In this document: positions 28,192-37,290 of the stretch, piece after piece
Numbering within the stretch: the first letter of the stretch is position 1
Layout: the number at the start of each line of letters is the position of its first letter
NCBI GenBank assembly: GCA_910576125.1
Contig: CAJTHM010000001.1
Span: forward strand, 186,001-250,000
Reading direction: 5' to 3'
DNA length: 64,000 nucleotides
Source of the DNA: Lachnospiraceae bacterium
GTDB taxonomy: Bacteria > Bacillota > Clostridia > Lachnospirales > Lachnospiraceae
Notes under the pieces: generated by a model
The model's database searches: none
Told to the model about the DNA's origin: nothing
What the model saw: only the letters and a program-made list of their open reading frames with translations
Translations under genes and position numbers: made by a program

Positions 28192-29397
28192 ATGAAATAC
28201 GATTTTACGTCTATCATGAACCGCAAAGGCATGGACGCCATCGCGGTGGACAATCTGGGAATCGGCAGCTGTCCCGGCAAGCCTAAGGAGGGTTTCGACG
28301 CTATCCCCATGTGGGTGGCCGATATGAATTTCCCCACCGTTCCCACCGTGCCGGAGGCAATCATCGCCCGCACAAAGGAGCCCCACTATGGCTATTTCTC
28401 CCCCCGGGAGGAATACCTGGACGCAATCATCAGATGGCATGAGACACGAAACGGCGCAGCCGGCCTGACCAGAGAGTGCATCGGCTATGAGAACGGCGTG
28501 CTGGGCGGCGTCATCAGCGCCCTGAACGTATACTGCTCCAAAGGGGACAATGTGCTCCTCCACTCCCCCACCTACGTGGGCTTTACCGGCAGCATCGGCA
28601 ACAACGGCTACCATATCGTCCACAGCCCGCTGGTTCTGGACGAGAACGGTACATACCGCATGGATTTTGAAGATATGGAGAAGAAAATCACGGAGAACAG
28701 AATCCATGCCGCCGTGTTCTGCTCCCCGCACAATCCCTGCGGCCGTGTCTGGGAGAAATGGGAGGTGGAGCAGTTCATGGAGCTGTGCCGGAAGCATGAC
28801 GTGATGGTGGTCTCCGATGAAATCTGGTCCGACATCATCCTGTCCGGCCACAGGCATGTCCCCACCCAGAGCGTCAGCGAGGACGCAAGGAACCGCACCG
28901 TGGCGGTCTACGCTCCCTCCAAGACCTTCAACCTTGCGGGCCTGGTGGGCAGCTACCACATCATTTACAACAAGGCCCTTAGAGACCGGGTGGAAAAGGA
29001 GTCCTCCCTCTCCCATTACAACAACATGAACCTCCTCTCCATGTACGCCCTGATTGGGGCTTATAAGCCCGAGGGCTACGAATGGGTGGACGAGCTGCGC
29101 CAGGTCATCACCGGCAATGTGGACTTCGCCTGCACGTACATCGCGGAGCATTTCGACGGCGTCAAAGTCTCCAGGCCCCAGGGCACTTATATGCTGTTCC
29201 TGGACTGCACGCAGTGGTGCGAGGCCCACGGCAAGACTATCCGGGAGCTGGAGCAGGCCGGCTATGACGTGGGCGTGGCCTGGCAGGACGGAACGGCGTT
29301 CCACGGCCCCTGCCATATCCGCATGAACCTGGCCCTGCCCCTCTCCCGGGTGCAGGAGGCTTTCGCAAGGCTGGACAAGTACGTTTTCAATGCCTGA
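28192..29397 (+). CDS. patB: MalY/PatB-type PLP-dependent C-S lyase, copy 2
   Basis: This 401-residue enzyme is almost identical to the product at 7801 and has the same PLP lysine (APSKTFNLAG) and family motifs. Differences cluster in the first 65 residues and around residue 220 (HRHVPT against HKHTPT). A central block of about 380 bases has one difference, suggesting gene conversion between the copies. It carries its own promoter and ribosome site and is followed 34 bases later by an intact macrodomain gene. Confidence 0.9.
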   Translation: MKYDFTSIMNRKGMDAIAVDNLGIGSCPGKPKEGFDAIPMWVADMNFPTVPTVPEAIIARTKEPHYGYFSPREEYLDAIIRWHETRNGAAGLTRECIGYENGVLGGVISALNVYCSKGDNVLLHSPTYVGFTGSIGNNGYHIVHSPLVLDENGTYRMDFEDMEKKITENRIHAAVFCSPHNPCGRVWEKWEVEQFMELCRKHDVMVVSDEIWSDIILSGHRHVPTQSVSEDARNRTVAVYAPSKTFNLAGLVGSYHIIYNKALRDRVEKESSLSHYNNMNLLSMYALIGAYKPEGYEWVDELRQVITGNVDFACTYIAEHFDGVKVSRPQGTYMLFLDCTQWCEAHGKTIRELEQAGYDVGVAWQDGTAFHGPCHIRMNLALPLSRVQEAFARLDKYVFNA

Positions 29398-29431
29398 ATC
29401 CCTGATACAGGCCGGAAAGGTGGAGAGATAG

Positions 29432-30475
29432 ATGCCGCTTCAGATTGTCAGGAACGATATCACGAAAATGAACGTGGACGCAATCGTAAACGCCGCCAAT
29501 CACACGCTTCTGGGCGGTGGCGGCGTGGACGGCTGCATCCACCGGGCCGCGGGGCCGGAATTGCTGGCGGAGTGCAGGACGCTGGGAGGATGCGAGACCG
29601 GCAGCGCGAAAGTCACCGGGGCCGGAAAACTTCCCTGCAAATATGTCATCCATGCCGTGGGGCCACGCTGGAGGGGCGGAAGACATGGGGAGCGCGACCT
29701 GCTCATCTCCTGCTACCGCACTTCCCTTTTGCTGGCAAAGGAGAAAGAATGCGAGACCGTCGCTTTTCCCCTTATCTCTTCCGGTATCTACGGCTATCCC
29801 AAAGACCAGGCGCTGCGGGTCGCCATCGATACCATCGGTGAGTTTCTGCTGAAAAATGACATGACTGTCTATCTGGTCATCTTCGATAAGGCAGCTTATC
29901 AAATCAGCGGGAAACTGTTCGACGACATTGCGGAGTATATTGACGACAATTATGTAGGCAATCATGCCGACTATCTGTCCCAACGGCAGAGGGGACGCAA
30001 AGCATTCAGGGAGGAAGCTTTTCTCCAGGACACTGCCGTCCGCAAAGAAGCCGTCAAAGCCCCCTGCCCTTTCACGCCCATGGCTGCCGCGGCGCCTGTG
30101 TCTCTCGGCGCTCTTGACAATGCCCTGAAGCAGATTGATGAAAGTTTCTCCGAGATGCTGCTGCGCAAGATTGACGAATCCGGCATGACGGACTCCGAGT
30201 GCTACAAAAAGGCCAATATCGACCGCAAGCTTTTCTCGAAGATTCGCGGCGATAAGCACTACAGGCCCAGCAAGCCTACGGCAATCGCTTTCGCCATCGC
30301 CCTTGAACTTCCCCTGGAGGAGACGAAAGATATACTTATGAAAGCCGGCTTCGCCCTGTCCCGCTCAAACAAGTTCGACATCATCATTGAGTACTTCATC
30401 GAGCATGGGAACTACAATATATTTGAAATCAACGAGGCCCTGTTCGCCTTTGACCAGAGCCTGCTGGGAGCATAG
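29432..30475 (+). CDS. Macrodomain protein with C-terminal helical (HTH-like) domain
   Basis: Residues 1-170 are a macrodomain that binds or hydrolyses ADP-ribose derivatives, with [20 protein letters not shown] and the second loop LISSGIYGYP. A linker (170-235) leads to a helical domain (about 240-345: MTDSECYKKANIDRKLFSKI; TAIAFAIALELPLEETKDIL) that resembles an XRE-type fold. The size, 347 residues, is about twice that of a lone macrodomain. The VWA gene 121 bases downstream is in the same direction, with a hairpin between them. A role in ADP-ribosylation signalling or stress is inferred. Confidence 0.85.
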   Translation: MPLQIVRNDITKMNVDAIVNAANHTLLGGGGVDGCIHRAAGPELLAECRTLGGCETGSAKVTGAGKLPCKYVIHAVGPRWRGGRHGERDLLISCYRTSLLLAKEKECETVAFPLISSGIYGYPKDQALRVAIDTIGEFLLKNDMTVYLVIFDKAAYQISGKLFDDIAEYIDDNYVGNHADYLSQRQRGRKAFREEAFLQDTAVRKEAVKAPCPFTPMAAAAPVSLGALDNALKQIDESFSEMLLRKIDESGMTDSECYKKANIDRKLFSKIRGDKHYRPSKPTAIAFAIALELPLEETKDILMKAGFALSRSNKFDIIIEYFIEHGNYNIFEINEALFAFDQSLLGA

Positions 30476-30537
30476 TTTTTGACAGGCGGAAAAATTGTCG
30501 CCTGACATGCGACCATGCCGGATATGATTCCTCTTAT

Positions 30538-30578
30538 AATATGGCTGTAAGGTAGACACCTGACAGCCATATTTTTTA
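30538..30578 (+). terminator. Hairpin between macrodomain and VWA genes
   Basis: AATATGGCTGT and ACAGCCATATT pair perfectly over 11 bases, followed by TTTTTATT. It may end the macrodomain transcript or attenuate the downstream gene. Confidence 0.65.
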
Positions 30579-30595
30579 TTCCAGGAGGTATAGGC

Positions 30596-31264
30596 ATGAA
30601 AAAGAATCTGACAGAACTCGTATTCATTCTCGACCGCAGCGGCTCCATGAGCGGGCTGGAGGCGGACACCATCGGAGGCTTCAACTCCATGATCGCGAAA
30701 CAGAAGAAAGAAGAGGGCGAAGCGCTCATCTCCACCGTCCTGTTCGACAACTCCAGCGAAGTAATCCATGACCGCGCCCACATCCGCAGCATCAGGCCCA
30801 TGACTGACGAGGACTACACAGTGAGAGGCTGCACCGCCCTGCTGGACGCCATCGGCGGCGCCATCCATCATATCGGCAACGTCCATAAGTACGCGCGGCC
30901 CGAAGATGTGCCGGAGCATACCCTGTTCGTCATCACGACAGACGGCATGGAGAACGCAAGCCATCATTACGACAGCCAAAAGGTCAAAAAGATGATTGAG
31001 CGCCAGAAGGAAAAGTACGGTTGGGAATTCCTGTTCCTGGGAGCCAACATCGATGCCGTGGAGACGGCAAAGGATTTCGGCATCAGCGAAGACCGCGCCG
31101 TGAACTATCACGCCGACAGCAGAGGAACCCAGCTCAACTATGAGGCGCTGGGAAAGGCTATCTGCGCCGTCCGATGCAGTGCGCCGCTGGACGCCGGCTG
31201 GAAAAAGTCCATTGACAATGACTACAAGGCCAGAAAACGAGGGCTGTTCAAAAAGCGTTCCTGA
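30596..31264 (+). CDS. von Willebrand factor A domain protein
   Basis: This 222-residue cytoplasmic VWA domain has a complete MIDAS metal site: DRSGSMSG (residues 14-21), the Thr of VRGCTALLDAIG and TTDGMEN. No signal peptide or membrane segment is present. CCAGGAGG precedes the start. It follows the macrodomain protein and overlaps the convergent ogt gene by 17 bases. Metal-dependent adhesion domains inside the cell usually scaffold complexes; a link with the macrodomain protein is inferred from position. Confidence 0.85.
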   Translation: MKKNLTELVFILDRSGSMSGLEADTIGGFNSMIAKQKKEEGEALISTVLFDNSSEVIHDRAHIRSIRPMTDEDYTVRGCTALLDAIGGAIHHIGNVHKYARPEDVPEHTLFVITTDGMENASHHYDSQKVKKMIERQKEKYGWEFLFLGANIDAVETAKDFGISEDRAVNYHADSRGTQLNYEALGKAICAVRCSAPLDAGWKKSIDNDYKARKRGLFKKRS

Positions 31265-31766
31265 GAGAGCCCGCATCCGCGCCCTCCAAAAGGAGAAGCT
31301 TTCTCTTTTTGTCCACTCCGCCCGCATATCCCGTCAGGCTGCCGTCAGAACCTACCACGCGGTGGCAGGGGATTATGACGGAAATCCTGTTATGGCCAAC
31401 CGCGCCGCCTATGGCCTGTGCCGACATATGGTCCAGGCCCCTTTCCCCGGCGGCCGTCCTTGCCAGCTGCCCATAGGTCACGGTCTCCCCATATGGAATC
31501 TGCTGCAGAAGCTTCCATACGCTGAGCCTGAAAGGGGAGCCGACCATATGGAGCGGCGGCATGAAATCCGGCTGTTTCCCGGAGAAATAGATATCCAGCC
31601 ACTTCTTCGTCGTATCGAATATAATTATATCTTTTTCCGTATGCTCTGGTTCAAGTCCCTCCGCGTAATATTTCGCCCCCAAAAACCAAAGCCCTGTCAG
31701 ACCGGCTTCGTCAGCGGCCAGAAGCATTTCGCCCAATGGAGACTGGTAAGTCGTCGTATACCGCAT
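31248..31766 (-). CDS. ogt: Methylated-DNA-protein-cysteine methyltransferase
   Basis: This suicide repair protein removes O6-alkyl groups from guanine. It has the active-site motif IPCHRVVGSDG, the helix-turn-helix segment GETVTYGQLARTA and the family closing GGVDKKRKLLLLE. The start at 31766 has TTCAGGAGG at good spacing; the ATG at 31772 is too close to it. The length of 172 residues is normal. Confidence 0.93.
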   Translation of the reverse strand: MRYTTTYQSPLGEMLLAADEAGLTGLWFLGAKYYAEGLEPEHTEKDIIIFDTTKKWLDIYFSGKQPDFMPPLHMVGSPFRLSVWKLLQQIPYGETVTYGQLARTAAGERGLDHMSAQAIGGAVGHNRISVIIPCHRVVGSDGSLTGYAGGVDKKRKLLLLEGADAGSLRNAF

Positions 31767-31848
31767 AGTCATTTCCTCCTGAATAGAGCCTTAAAAAGGC
31801 TTTTGTCTTATTTTACTTTCCTTTCCGCCCGGTGTCAAATGCCCTGTC

Positions 31849-32437
31849 TCATTCCCATTTAAAACACTTTACAGAGATACCAAAACAAATGAACGTAACA
31901 GTGCCCATAACTGTAACCGGAAACAGCACATTTCCAATCGGCAATCCAAGAAATGCCGCTTTCATTAACTGAATACCCTGTGTCAAAGGGAAAATACGAA
32001 TAATCTCTTGCATGGCAGCAGGCATAACCTCAAAGGGAAGTGTCGCACCCGAAAAAAGCAGCATGGGGAAATACAAAATACAGGCAATCACACTCGCGCT
32101 TTTCATGTTTTTCGCAGTCCCACCAACCAACAAGCCGATACTCAAAGTCGATACCATAGTCAAAAGCCAGCTGATAATCGCCCTCTTGAAACTGAACGCC
32201 CACCTTTTGAAACAGGCGGTGTCTGTCCTTTTTCGGATTACACCCTAAGACTGATACCGTCCCGCTGTCGGCATTTTTTGTGCCTAAGATACATTCAATC
32301 GTCGTACTTTTCCCTGCGCCGTTCGCGCCAAGAAGCCCATAAACGGTTCCTCGCTTTACGGACAGGCTGAGTTTGTCTACCGCAGGCAGATTACCGTAGG
32401 ATTTTGATAACTGCTCCACACTGATTACAGTCTGCAT
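31849..32437 (-). pseudogene. ABC ATPase/ABC-2 permease pair fused by internal deletion
   Basis: The first 75 or so codons from 32437 are an ABC ATPase start with Walker A GLLGANGAGKSTT and the Q-loop region VGVQFQE. Homology ends near 32180. The remaining sequence in another frame (ending 31849) is the C-terminus of an ABC-2 permease (LSIGLLVGGTAKNMKSASVIACIL; FPLTQGIQLMKAAFLG). About two thirds of the ATPase and the first half of the permease are absent, so a transporter cannot form. The MerR regulator gene just upstream survives. Confidence 0.75.
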
Positions 32438-32509
32438 GATAAGTCCTCCTTTTGTTTTTCGTGAAATAAGAATACCACCAATGAAAACATTGGTGGCAAA
32501 GTGTAAGGT

Positions 32510-33253
32510 TTATGAAAATTGTACTTTCATATCGCGCAGCATATCCAAAATGGTGACTGCATTTTTTTCTGCCGCTGACAGCGATACGATTAGTCTGTCA
32601 CAGACAGAAATAATATCACCATTCTGTTTTGGTGTGTTTAGTGTGGCGCGAATATCTGTATCGGGATCTTGGGATAGCTGTTGCAAAAGCCGCAGGATTG
32701 CTTCTAAGGAATAATTAGCACATCTTAATGAGCGAATGATTTTTAGCCGCTGTATATCCTCATCAGTATAGACGCGATACCCGTTATCTTTTCTTTTTAC
32801 CGTTAGTAAGCCGTTCATTTCCCAATTTCGGAGCGTGTCCATAGAAACAGCAAGCAGCTCTGATACCTCTTTTCGCTTCAAATGCCTGGAGTTGCCTCCA
32901 ACGCTGCCAGATAAAATCTCCTCCACAATTTCAATGGCTTCTTCCGCATTCCGGCGTTCCCGCCCGACTTGCTCCAGGTAGTTTTCTGTAATCGCAATAG
33001 CTGTATCAAAATCTCCTGTTGCTGATACCATAATCATCTGTGCGATTTTTTTCCTTAGCCCATTCTGCAAAACCTCTACTTGAAATGCAAGGCGTATCAG
33101 CCTGCATTGCTTTACATGAAATTCCGTAAATACACGATAACCATTTGACAGTCGTTCCGGCTTAGGTATCAGTTTCAGTTTTTCATATAACCGTACTGTG
33201 TTTGGGTGTATTCCAATGATTGCGGCAACTTCCGCGGTTTTATATGTGTTCAC
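32510..33253 (-). CDS. MerR-family regulator with two helix-turn-helix domains
   Basis: The 247-residue protein has an N-terminal MerR motif (YKTAEVAAIIGIHPNTVRLYEKL; NGYRVFTEFHVKQCRLI) and a second one at about residue 130 (KRKEVSELLAVSMDTLRNWEMNGLL; NGYRVYTDEDIQRLKIIRSL). Such double MerR proteins control adjacent ABC transporter operons in Clostridia. The target operon here (31849-32437) is broken. Its promoter region 32438-32509 probably holds the binding site. Confidence 0.85.
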   Translation of the reverse strand: MNTYKTAEVAAIIGIHPNTVRLYEKLKLIPKPERLSNGYRVFTEFHVKQCRLIRLAFQVEVLQNGLRKKIAQMIMVSATGDFDTAIAITENYLEQVGRERRNAEEAIEIVEEILSGSVGGNSRHLKRKEVSELLAVSMDTLRNWEMNGLLTVKRKDNGYRVYTDEDIQRLKIIRSLRCANYSLEAILRLLQQLSQDPDTDIRATLNTPKQNGDIISVCDRLIVSLSAAEKNAVTILDMLRDMKVQFS

Positions 33254-33352
33254 TGTTTCCCACCTCCATTCTCCTCCCAGTATACCATAGCCAAAAAGTC
33301 TGGTGTTATAGTGTAGGGTTTTCGCACAGATGAACTCCGTGTTTTCAGCACC

Positions 33353-33996
33353 TCATGCCCTGTATTCATACTCGAAAGAGGCCCTGTCTGTCTCAAAGGC
33401 CAGAAGCGTCCGGCCATCTTTCTGAAACCGGTACCTGGCCCTGCAGGCCGCGCTTTCCCGGATAGTCCTCAGCATCGCTCCCCTTTCCGGGGCCCGCAGA
33501 GGCTTTCCTGTCCCCTTCCCAATAGCCTTCCCCACCGTCAAAGGAATAGGCCTCTCCGTTTATTCGCACAGTCCCTTGCACCATATGCTTCATGCTCCAT
33601 ATGCTGTGGCGGCATTCCAAAAACGGTATCGCGCAAAAGGGCCCCATGATATCGTACCTTAAAGGGGAAAGCGGGCCAAATTGAAGCTTTCCCTTCACCT
33701 CCAGCCCTGGGGCGCATACCTCCAGCCGCATCCCTTTCTCCCCAAACCGGTTCTTTCCAATGGAAATCGTCTTTCCCCTCCGTCGGAACGCTTCTGCCAG
33801 GAAATCCACCGCCCAGGACTGTTCCTCTGTGATAATCTGGATGGAGCAGATCCTCTTCCTGGCGGTCTGGTGTACTGCCGGTATCACCGCCAAAGTCTGT
33901 GTATCGGACTGGCATTTGAAATACCATCCATAAAAAAATCTGCGATTTCCTGAAATCATCTTCTCTCCTATCCACCCTTCCCGGCTGACAACTCAA
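33353..33996 (-). pseudogene. Tocopherol-cyclase-like protein, degraded
   Basis: The frame 33959-33393 begins with RFFYGWYFKCQSD and contains GPFCAIPFLECRHSIWSM and GGEGYWEGDR, a pattern seen in tocopherol-cyclase-like lipocalin-fold proteins of Firmicutes. After EGDR the frame becomes unlike the family. A C-terminal-looking piece (RESAACRARYRFQKDG; LLAFETDRASFEYEYRA) continues in another frame to 33353. About 100 residues are missing in the middle compared with the family length of roughly 320. Confidence 0.55.
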
Positions 33997-34127
33997 ACTT
34001 CACTCTTTCCTTACACCCTAATCTCCCGGAAAAATTATACACATGTCATTTTTTGTAATGAAATAAAGGATGCACAACCTCGTCCTCTTTGGAATCGGCA
34101 GCCATAATGCAGCTGCCGGCCCCTCCC

Positions 34128-35492
34128 TTACTTTTTCCTCCTGCAGTCGGTCTGCGCCGGGCCGTCCATCAGATGCCCTTCCCTGTCAAACCGGGAGCCG
34201 TGGCAGGGACAGTCATAGCTTTCCTCGTCCGGATTCCGCTCCAGCCTGCAGCCCATGTGGGGGCAGTTTGGCACGATTGCCCTGTTCCCCGAAGGCAGGA
34301 GATGCTTTGCCAGGCCTTTCACCGTGTGCGCGCCATGCACCGCCAGCTCTTTTGCCGCCTGTGCCGTAAAATGCCTTTGCGGTGAAAAGATATCCGCCTC
34401 CGGGCACTCCCGCCCGCCTATCAAAGCTGTCAGAATCCGGGCGCTCACCATGGCCGTGGTCATGCCCCATTTCCCGAAGCCCGTGGCCACATACCAGAAA
34501 GGCCTTCTCCTGGAAAACCTGCCGATATAGGGCAGACCGTCCAATGTCATGCAGTCCTGGGCCGACCACCGGAGCGCTTCCCGGCTTCCGGGGCAGATTT
34601 CCCTGGCCCTTCCCAAAAGCTCCCCATACCGACATCCCCCGCCAGCCCTGTCCCCTTTGTTCCGCCCTGTCCGGTGGCTGCCGCCCCCAAGCAGCAGCAA
34701 GTCCCCGCAAGTGCGGAAAGAAAGCCCGTCCCGGTCAATCCCCAGATACATTCCCTCAAACCTCTCCGCCCCTTCCAGCGCCACCACGTAGCTCCGCTCC
34801 TGGTACATCCTGGCAAAATAATATCCCGGCACATTGATGAATGGGAAATGGGCGGCAAATACCACATGCTCTGCCGTCACCCATCCCCTGGCCGTCTCCA
34901 CCCTTCTGCCCTCCACTTTCAACGCCTTGGTCTGCTCGTACACTTCCACCTCCTCCGCCAGCGCCGCCAGAAATTTCAGCGGATGGAAGCTGGCCTGGCG
35001 CCCGAACCGCACCGCCCCAGCCACCGGAAAAGGCAGCTCGCACTCCGTCTCGAAGGATGCCTGTATGCCCAGGGACTGCGCCGCCTCCGTCTCCCGCGCC
35101 AGAAGCCCTGTCCCGGTTCGGGAATACAGATATGCCGGGCGTCTGGCAAAGTCACAGCGGATTCCCTTTTCCGCAATCAGCCTTTCATATTCCCCAATGG
35201 CCGCTTCATTGGCACTGGCGTAATGCTCCGCCATCCGGCGCCCAAATGTCCGGATTAGCCGGGCATAGATTAGATTGTGCTGGGACGTAATCTTCGCCGT
35301 GGTATTCTTCGTCTGCCCGCTGCCGATTCTGTCCGTCTCCAGGACAACCGCCCGGATGCCCGCCTGCTTCAGATAATATGCCGTCAGAATCCCTGCCAGC
35401 CCCGCCCCGATGACGACAGCCGGCACCTCCAAGTCCCCCGGGAGCGGCTCCCGTGTCCTGATTTTGGTATCTTCCATCCAGACAGATTCCAT
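34128..35492 (-). CDS. FAD-dependent oxidoreductase with C-terminal Rieske [2Fe-2S] domain
   Basis: This 454-residue enzyme has an N-terminal FAD-binding motif (VIGAGLAGILTAYYLKQAG, residues about 27-45), a DAO-like body with CMTLDGLPYIG and FWYVATGFGKWGM, and a Rieske domain at about 405-435 with C-P-H and C-P-C-H ligands (NCPHMGC; YDCPCHGSRFD). A few residues fewer in the Rieske end and a run of basic residues close the protein. The substrate is unknown. The start has an AACGGAGG site upstream. Confidence 0.85.
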   Translation of the reverse strand: MESVWMEDTKIRTREPLPGDLEVPAVVIGAGLAGILTAYYLKQAGIRAVVLETDRIGSGQTKNTTAKITSQHNLIYARLIRTFGRRMAEHYASANEAAIGEYERLIAEKGIRCDFARRPAYLYSRTGTGLLARETEAAQSLGIQASFETECELPFPVAGAVRFGRQASFHPLKFLAALAEEVEVYEQTKALKVEGRRVETARGWVTAEHVVFAAHFPFINVPGYYFARMYQERSYVVALEGAERFEGMYLGIDRDGLSFRTCGDLLLLGGGSHRTGRNKGDRAGGGCRYGELLGRAREICPGSREALRWSAQDCMTLDGLPYIGRFSRRRPFWYVATGFGKWGMTTAMVSARILTALIGGRECPEADIFSPQRHFTAQAAKELAVHGAHTVKGLAKHLLPSGNRAIVPNCPHMGCRLERNPDEESYDCPCHGSRFDREGHLMDGPAQTDCRRKK

Positions 35493-36117
35493 CCTGTTCC
35501 TCCGTTATGCCCTTATAGTCTCTCGGAATCTCCAGATCGCTGATAACGCGGCTTCCTGGAAACCGCCTTGCCGGTTCCCCTGCTTTTTCAACTACATGGT
35601 TTCTCAGTGGCCTGATTTTACCTGCCTGGGATTCCGAGAGCTTATCCTTCCAGTCTTTCGGAATCTCCAGATTGCTTATCCTGCAGCTTTCCGGAAGGCG
35701 TTTCTCTAAACGGTAGATAGGTTCTTTCCATTGTTTGTTGATTCGATAGATTTTCCAGCTTATCAAAACCTCGTGCTTTCTGTACAAGAAAATCATCATT
35801 TCCCCCGCTTTTCCAGCCACATGGTCTCTCATCGACCTGATTTTACCTGCCTGAGATTCCGAGAGCGCACCCTTCCCTGCATGATAAAGCTTAGGTTGGA
35901 AAGGGATTGATTTTTTTAGTATATGGTAAAATGCTGTGATCATACAGCTTTTGAATCGTCTTGAAGATGTCCAGAAAAGCTCCATGCTGTGGCTTCCGCA
36001 CAGCACTTCTCCCCGCCAAACCATATCGGATATACGCGAATGAATCATATCCGAGAAGAGGGGCAGCCTTATGCTCTTCATATTTCAGGATAAAATAAGA
36101 TGGTCAGGAGGTGTCCC
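35493..36117. repeat. Gene-poor stretch with duplicated 65-base segment
   Basis: Bases 35576-35640 and 35801-35865 are direct repeats of about 85% identity, ending in a shared CCGAGAG. A second pair (CGGAATCTCCAGAT at 35524 and 35659) accompanies them, so a two-part module is repeated. A minus-strand open frame (36081-35206) crosses the whole region and encodes LSESQAGKIR twice, but it runs into the oxidoreductase gene and has no family likeness. No other gene is seen. Confidence 0.55.
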
Positions 36118-36366
36118 ATGCCAGATAACCATATCAGCTTTGAAAATAAGGATTACTATATCGAACTGGGGCTGAACATCGCCTTTTACCGCAAGCGGGC
36201 AGGCTTGACACAGGACATGCTTGCGGAGAAGGCAGGCCTGAGCCGTTCCCACCTCAGCGCCATCGAAGCCCCCAACATCATCCGCTCGTTTTCCCTGGAA
36301 ATCCTGTTCCATATTGCCCGCGCCCTGGATGTGGAACCGTACCAGCTCCTGCAGTTCAGGGATTAG
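36118..36366 (+). CDS. XRE-family helix-turn-helix regulator (small)
   Basis: This 82-residue protein is essentially one Cro/CI domain: LGLNIAFYRKRAGLTQDMLAEKAGLSRSHLSAIEAPN and LEILFHIARALDVEPYQLLQF. AGGAGGTGTCCC places the start at 36118; the ATG at 36100 overlaps nothing useful. It stands alone between the oxidoreductase and DUF1349 genes. The target is unknown. Confidence 0.85.
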   Translation: MPDNHISFENKDYYIELGLNIAFYRKRAGLTQDMLAEKAGLSRSHLSAIEAPNIIRSFSLEILFHIARALDVEPYQLLQFRD

Positions 36367-36404
36367 CCATTAACCTGAAAAACAGCACGAATATGCAGCC
36401 ATAC

Positions 36405-36480
36405 CTTGATATGGCGGACGTGCCCTGATATGGTTGCCGCGCCTGATATAGCGGCCGCGCTTGATTATGGCTGCCATAGC
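36405..36480 (+). repeat. Four imperfect 18-20-base tandem repeats
   Basis: The units all contain TTGATATGG or CTGATATRG followed by a GC-rich part (GCGGACGTGC, TTGCCGCGC, CGGCCGCGC, CTGCCATAGC). They begin 38 bases after the XRE stop and end close to the stop of the opposite-strand DUF1349 gene. Confidence 0.6.
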
Positions 36481-36496
36481 TATTACGGCAGCCGCA

Positions 36497-37087
36497 CTAT
36501 TTATGCGCTTCCCACATGCATTCCGTCACTTCCATGTCCGTGAACACAGCCTGAAAAGAAGACTGCTCCGGGCTGCAGGCATATATCCCAAACACAATCT
36601 CTCCCATTCCCTCATGCATATGGAATATCCGCATCTGCTTATATGCCAGGCCGTCCCGGCTGCACTCGATGCAGTAGTCGCTCTCCCTTCTGCTGAAGCG
36701 GTACCACATTTCCTTTATGTCTGCCGGGATATCCGTGGTGGCCCAGTCGGAGTACCCATGGTTCGTCACCACGCTTCCCAGTCTCTGGTATTCTCCGTTC
36801 TCATATTCCACGGATGCCTTGAACCAGTTTTCGCTGTCCAGGTACATCGCCACGCCGCACTGGTCAAACCGCCGACTGCTCTCGAACCGGGTCCTTACCA
36901 CAAATGAAAAGTACCTTTCGGAAGTCCTTGCCTGCAGGATTGGGGCATTGTCATTCCGAAATCCATAATAGGTGCGCTGCCAGAGATCCGTCCCCGGCTC
37001 CGTCATGATTTCCACCCCGTCCTCTGTGATGACTGCCTTTTCCGGTTCCCTGACCCATTCCGGATTCATTGTCAGAAACTTTGCCAT
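36497..37087 (-). CDS. DUF1349 concanavalin-like protein
   Basis: This 196-residue protein matches DUF1349, a beta-sandwich related to the accessory domain of beta-xylosidases. Visible marks are TDLWQRTYYGFRNDNAPIL, QCGVAMYLDSENWFKASVEYE and WYRFSRRESDYCIECSRDG. No signal peptide is seen, so it is cytoplasmic. A binding or carbohydrate-related role is usual for the family but no activity is established. The start at 37087 is preceded by AGGCAGTGAC, a weak site. Confidence 0.8.
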   Translation of the reverse strand: MAKFLTMNPEWVREPEKAVITEDGVEIMTEPGTDLWQRTYYGFRNDNAPILQARTSERYFSFVVRTRFESSRRFDQCGVAMYLDSENWFKASVEYENGEYQRLGSVVTNHGYSDWATTDIPADIKEMWYRFSRRESDYCIECSRDGLAYKQMRIFHMHEGMGEIVFGIYACSPEQSSFQAVFTDMEVTECMWEAHK

Positions 37088-37290
37088 GTCACTGCCTCCT
37101 CTTCTATCATTTTTTGCTTGGTCATTTTGATAGATAAGCTTCCCAAATCCATATGCCTCCTTTCCGACAATTCCTAAGCATCTTTTTCATAACGTGAGTC
37201 CTCCTGAATCTACCTGCCTGCTATAAAGGCTACTAAAAACGATATATAATAACTGTCAGCTCTGCCTTCACGGCCTATGTTTTTCAACGG

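Noticed and set aside
30365..31327. 320-codon minus-strand frame opposite the VWA gene
   Set aside because: It is a shadow of the VWA and macrodomain genes, which have clear motifs and ribosome sites.
35206..36081. 291-codon minus-strand frame before the oxidoreductase
   Set aside because: It runs far into the oxidoreductase gene in another frame and has no recognised domain; only the internal repeats are notable.
36405..36480. CRISPR-like array
   Set aside because: Units are short, contiguous and imperfect, with no unique spacers and no cas genes nearby.
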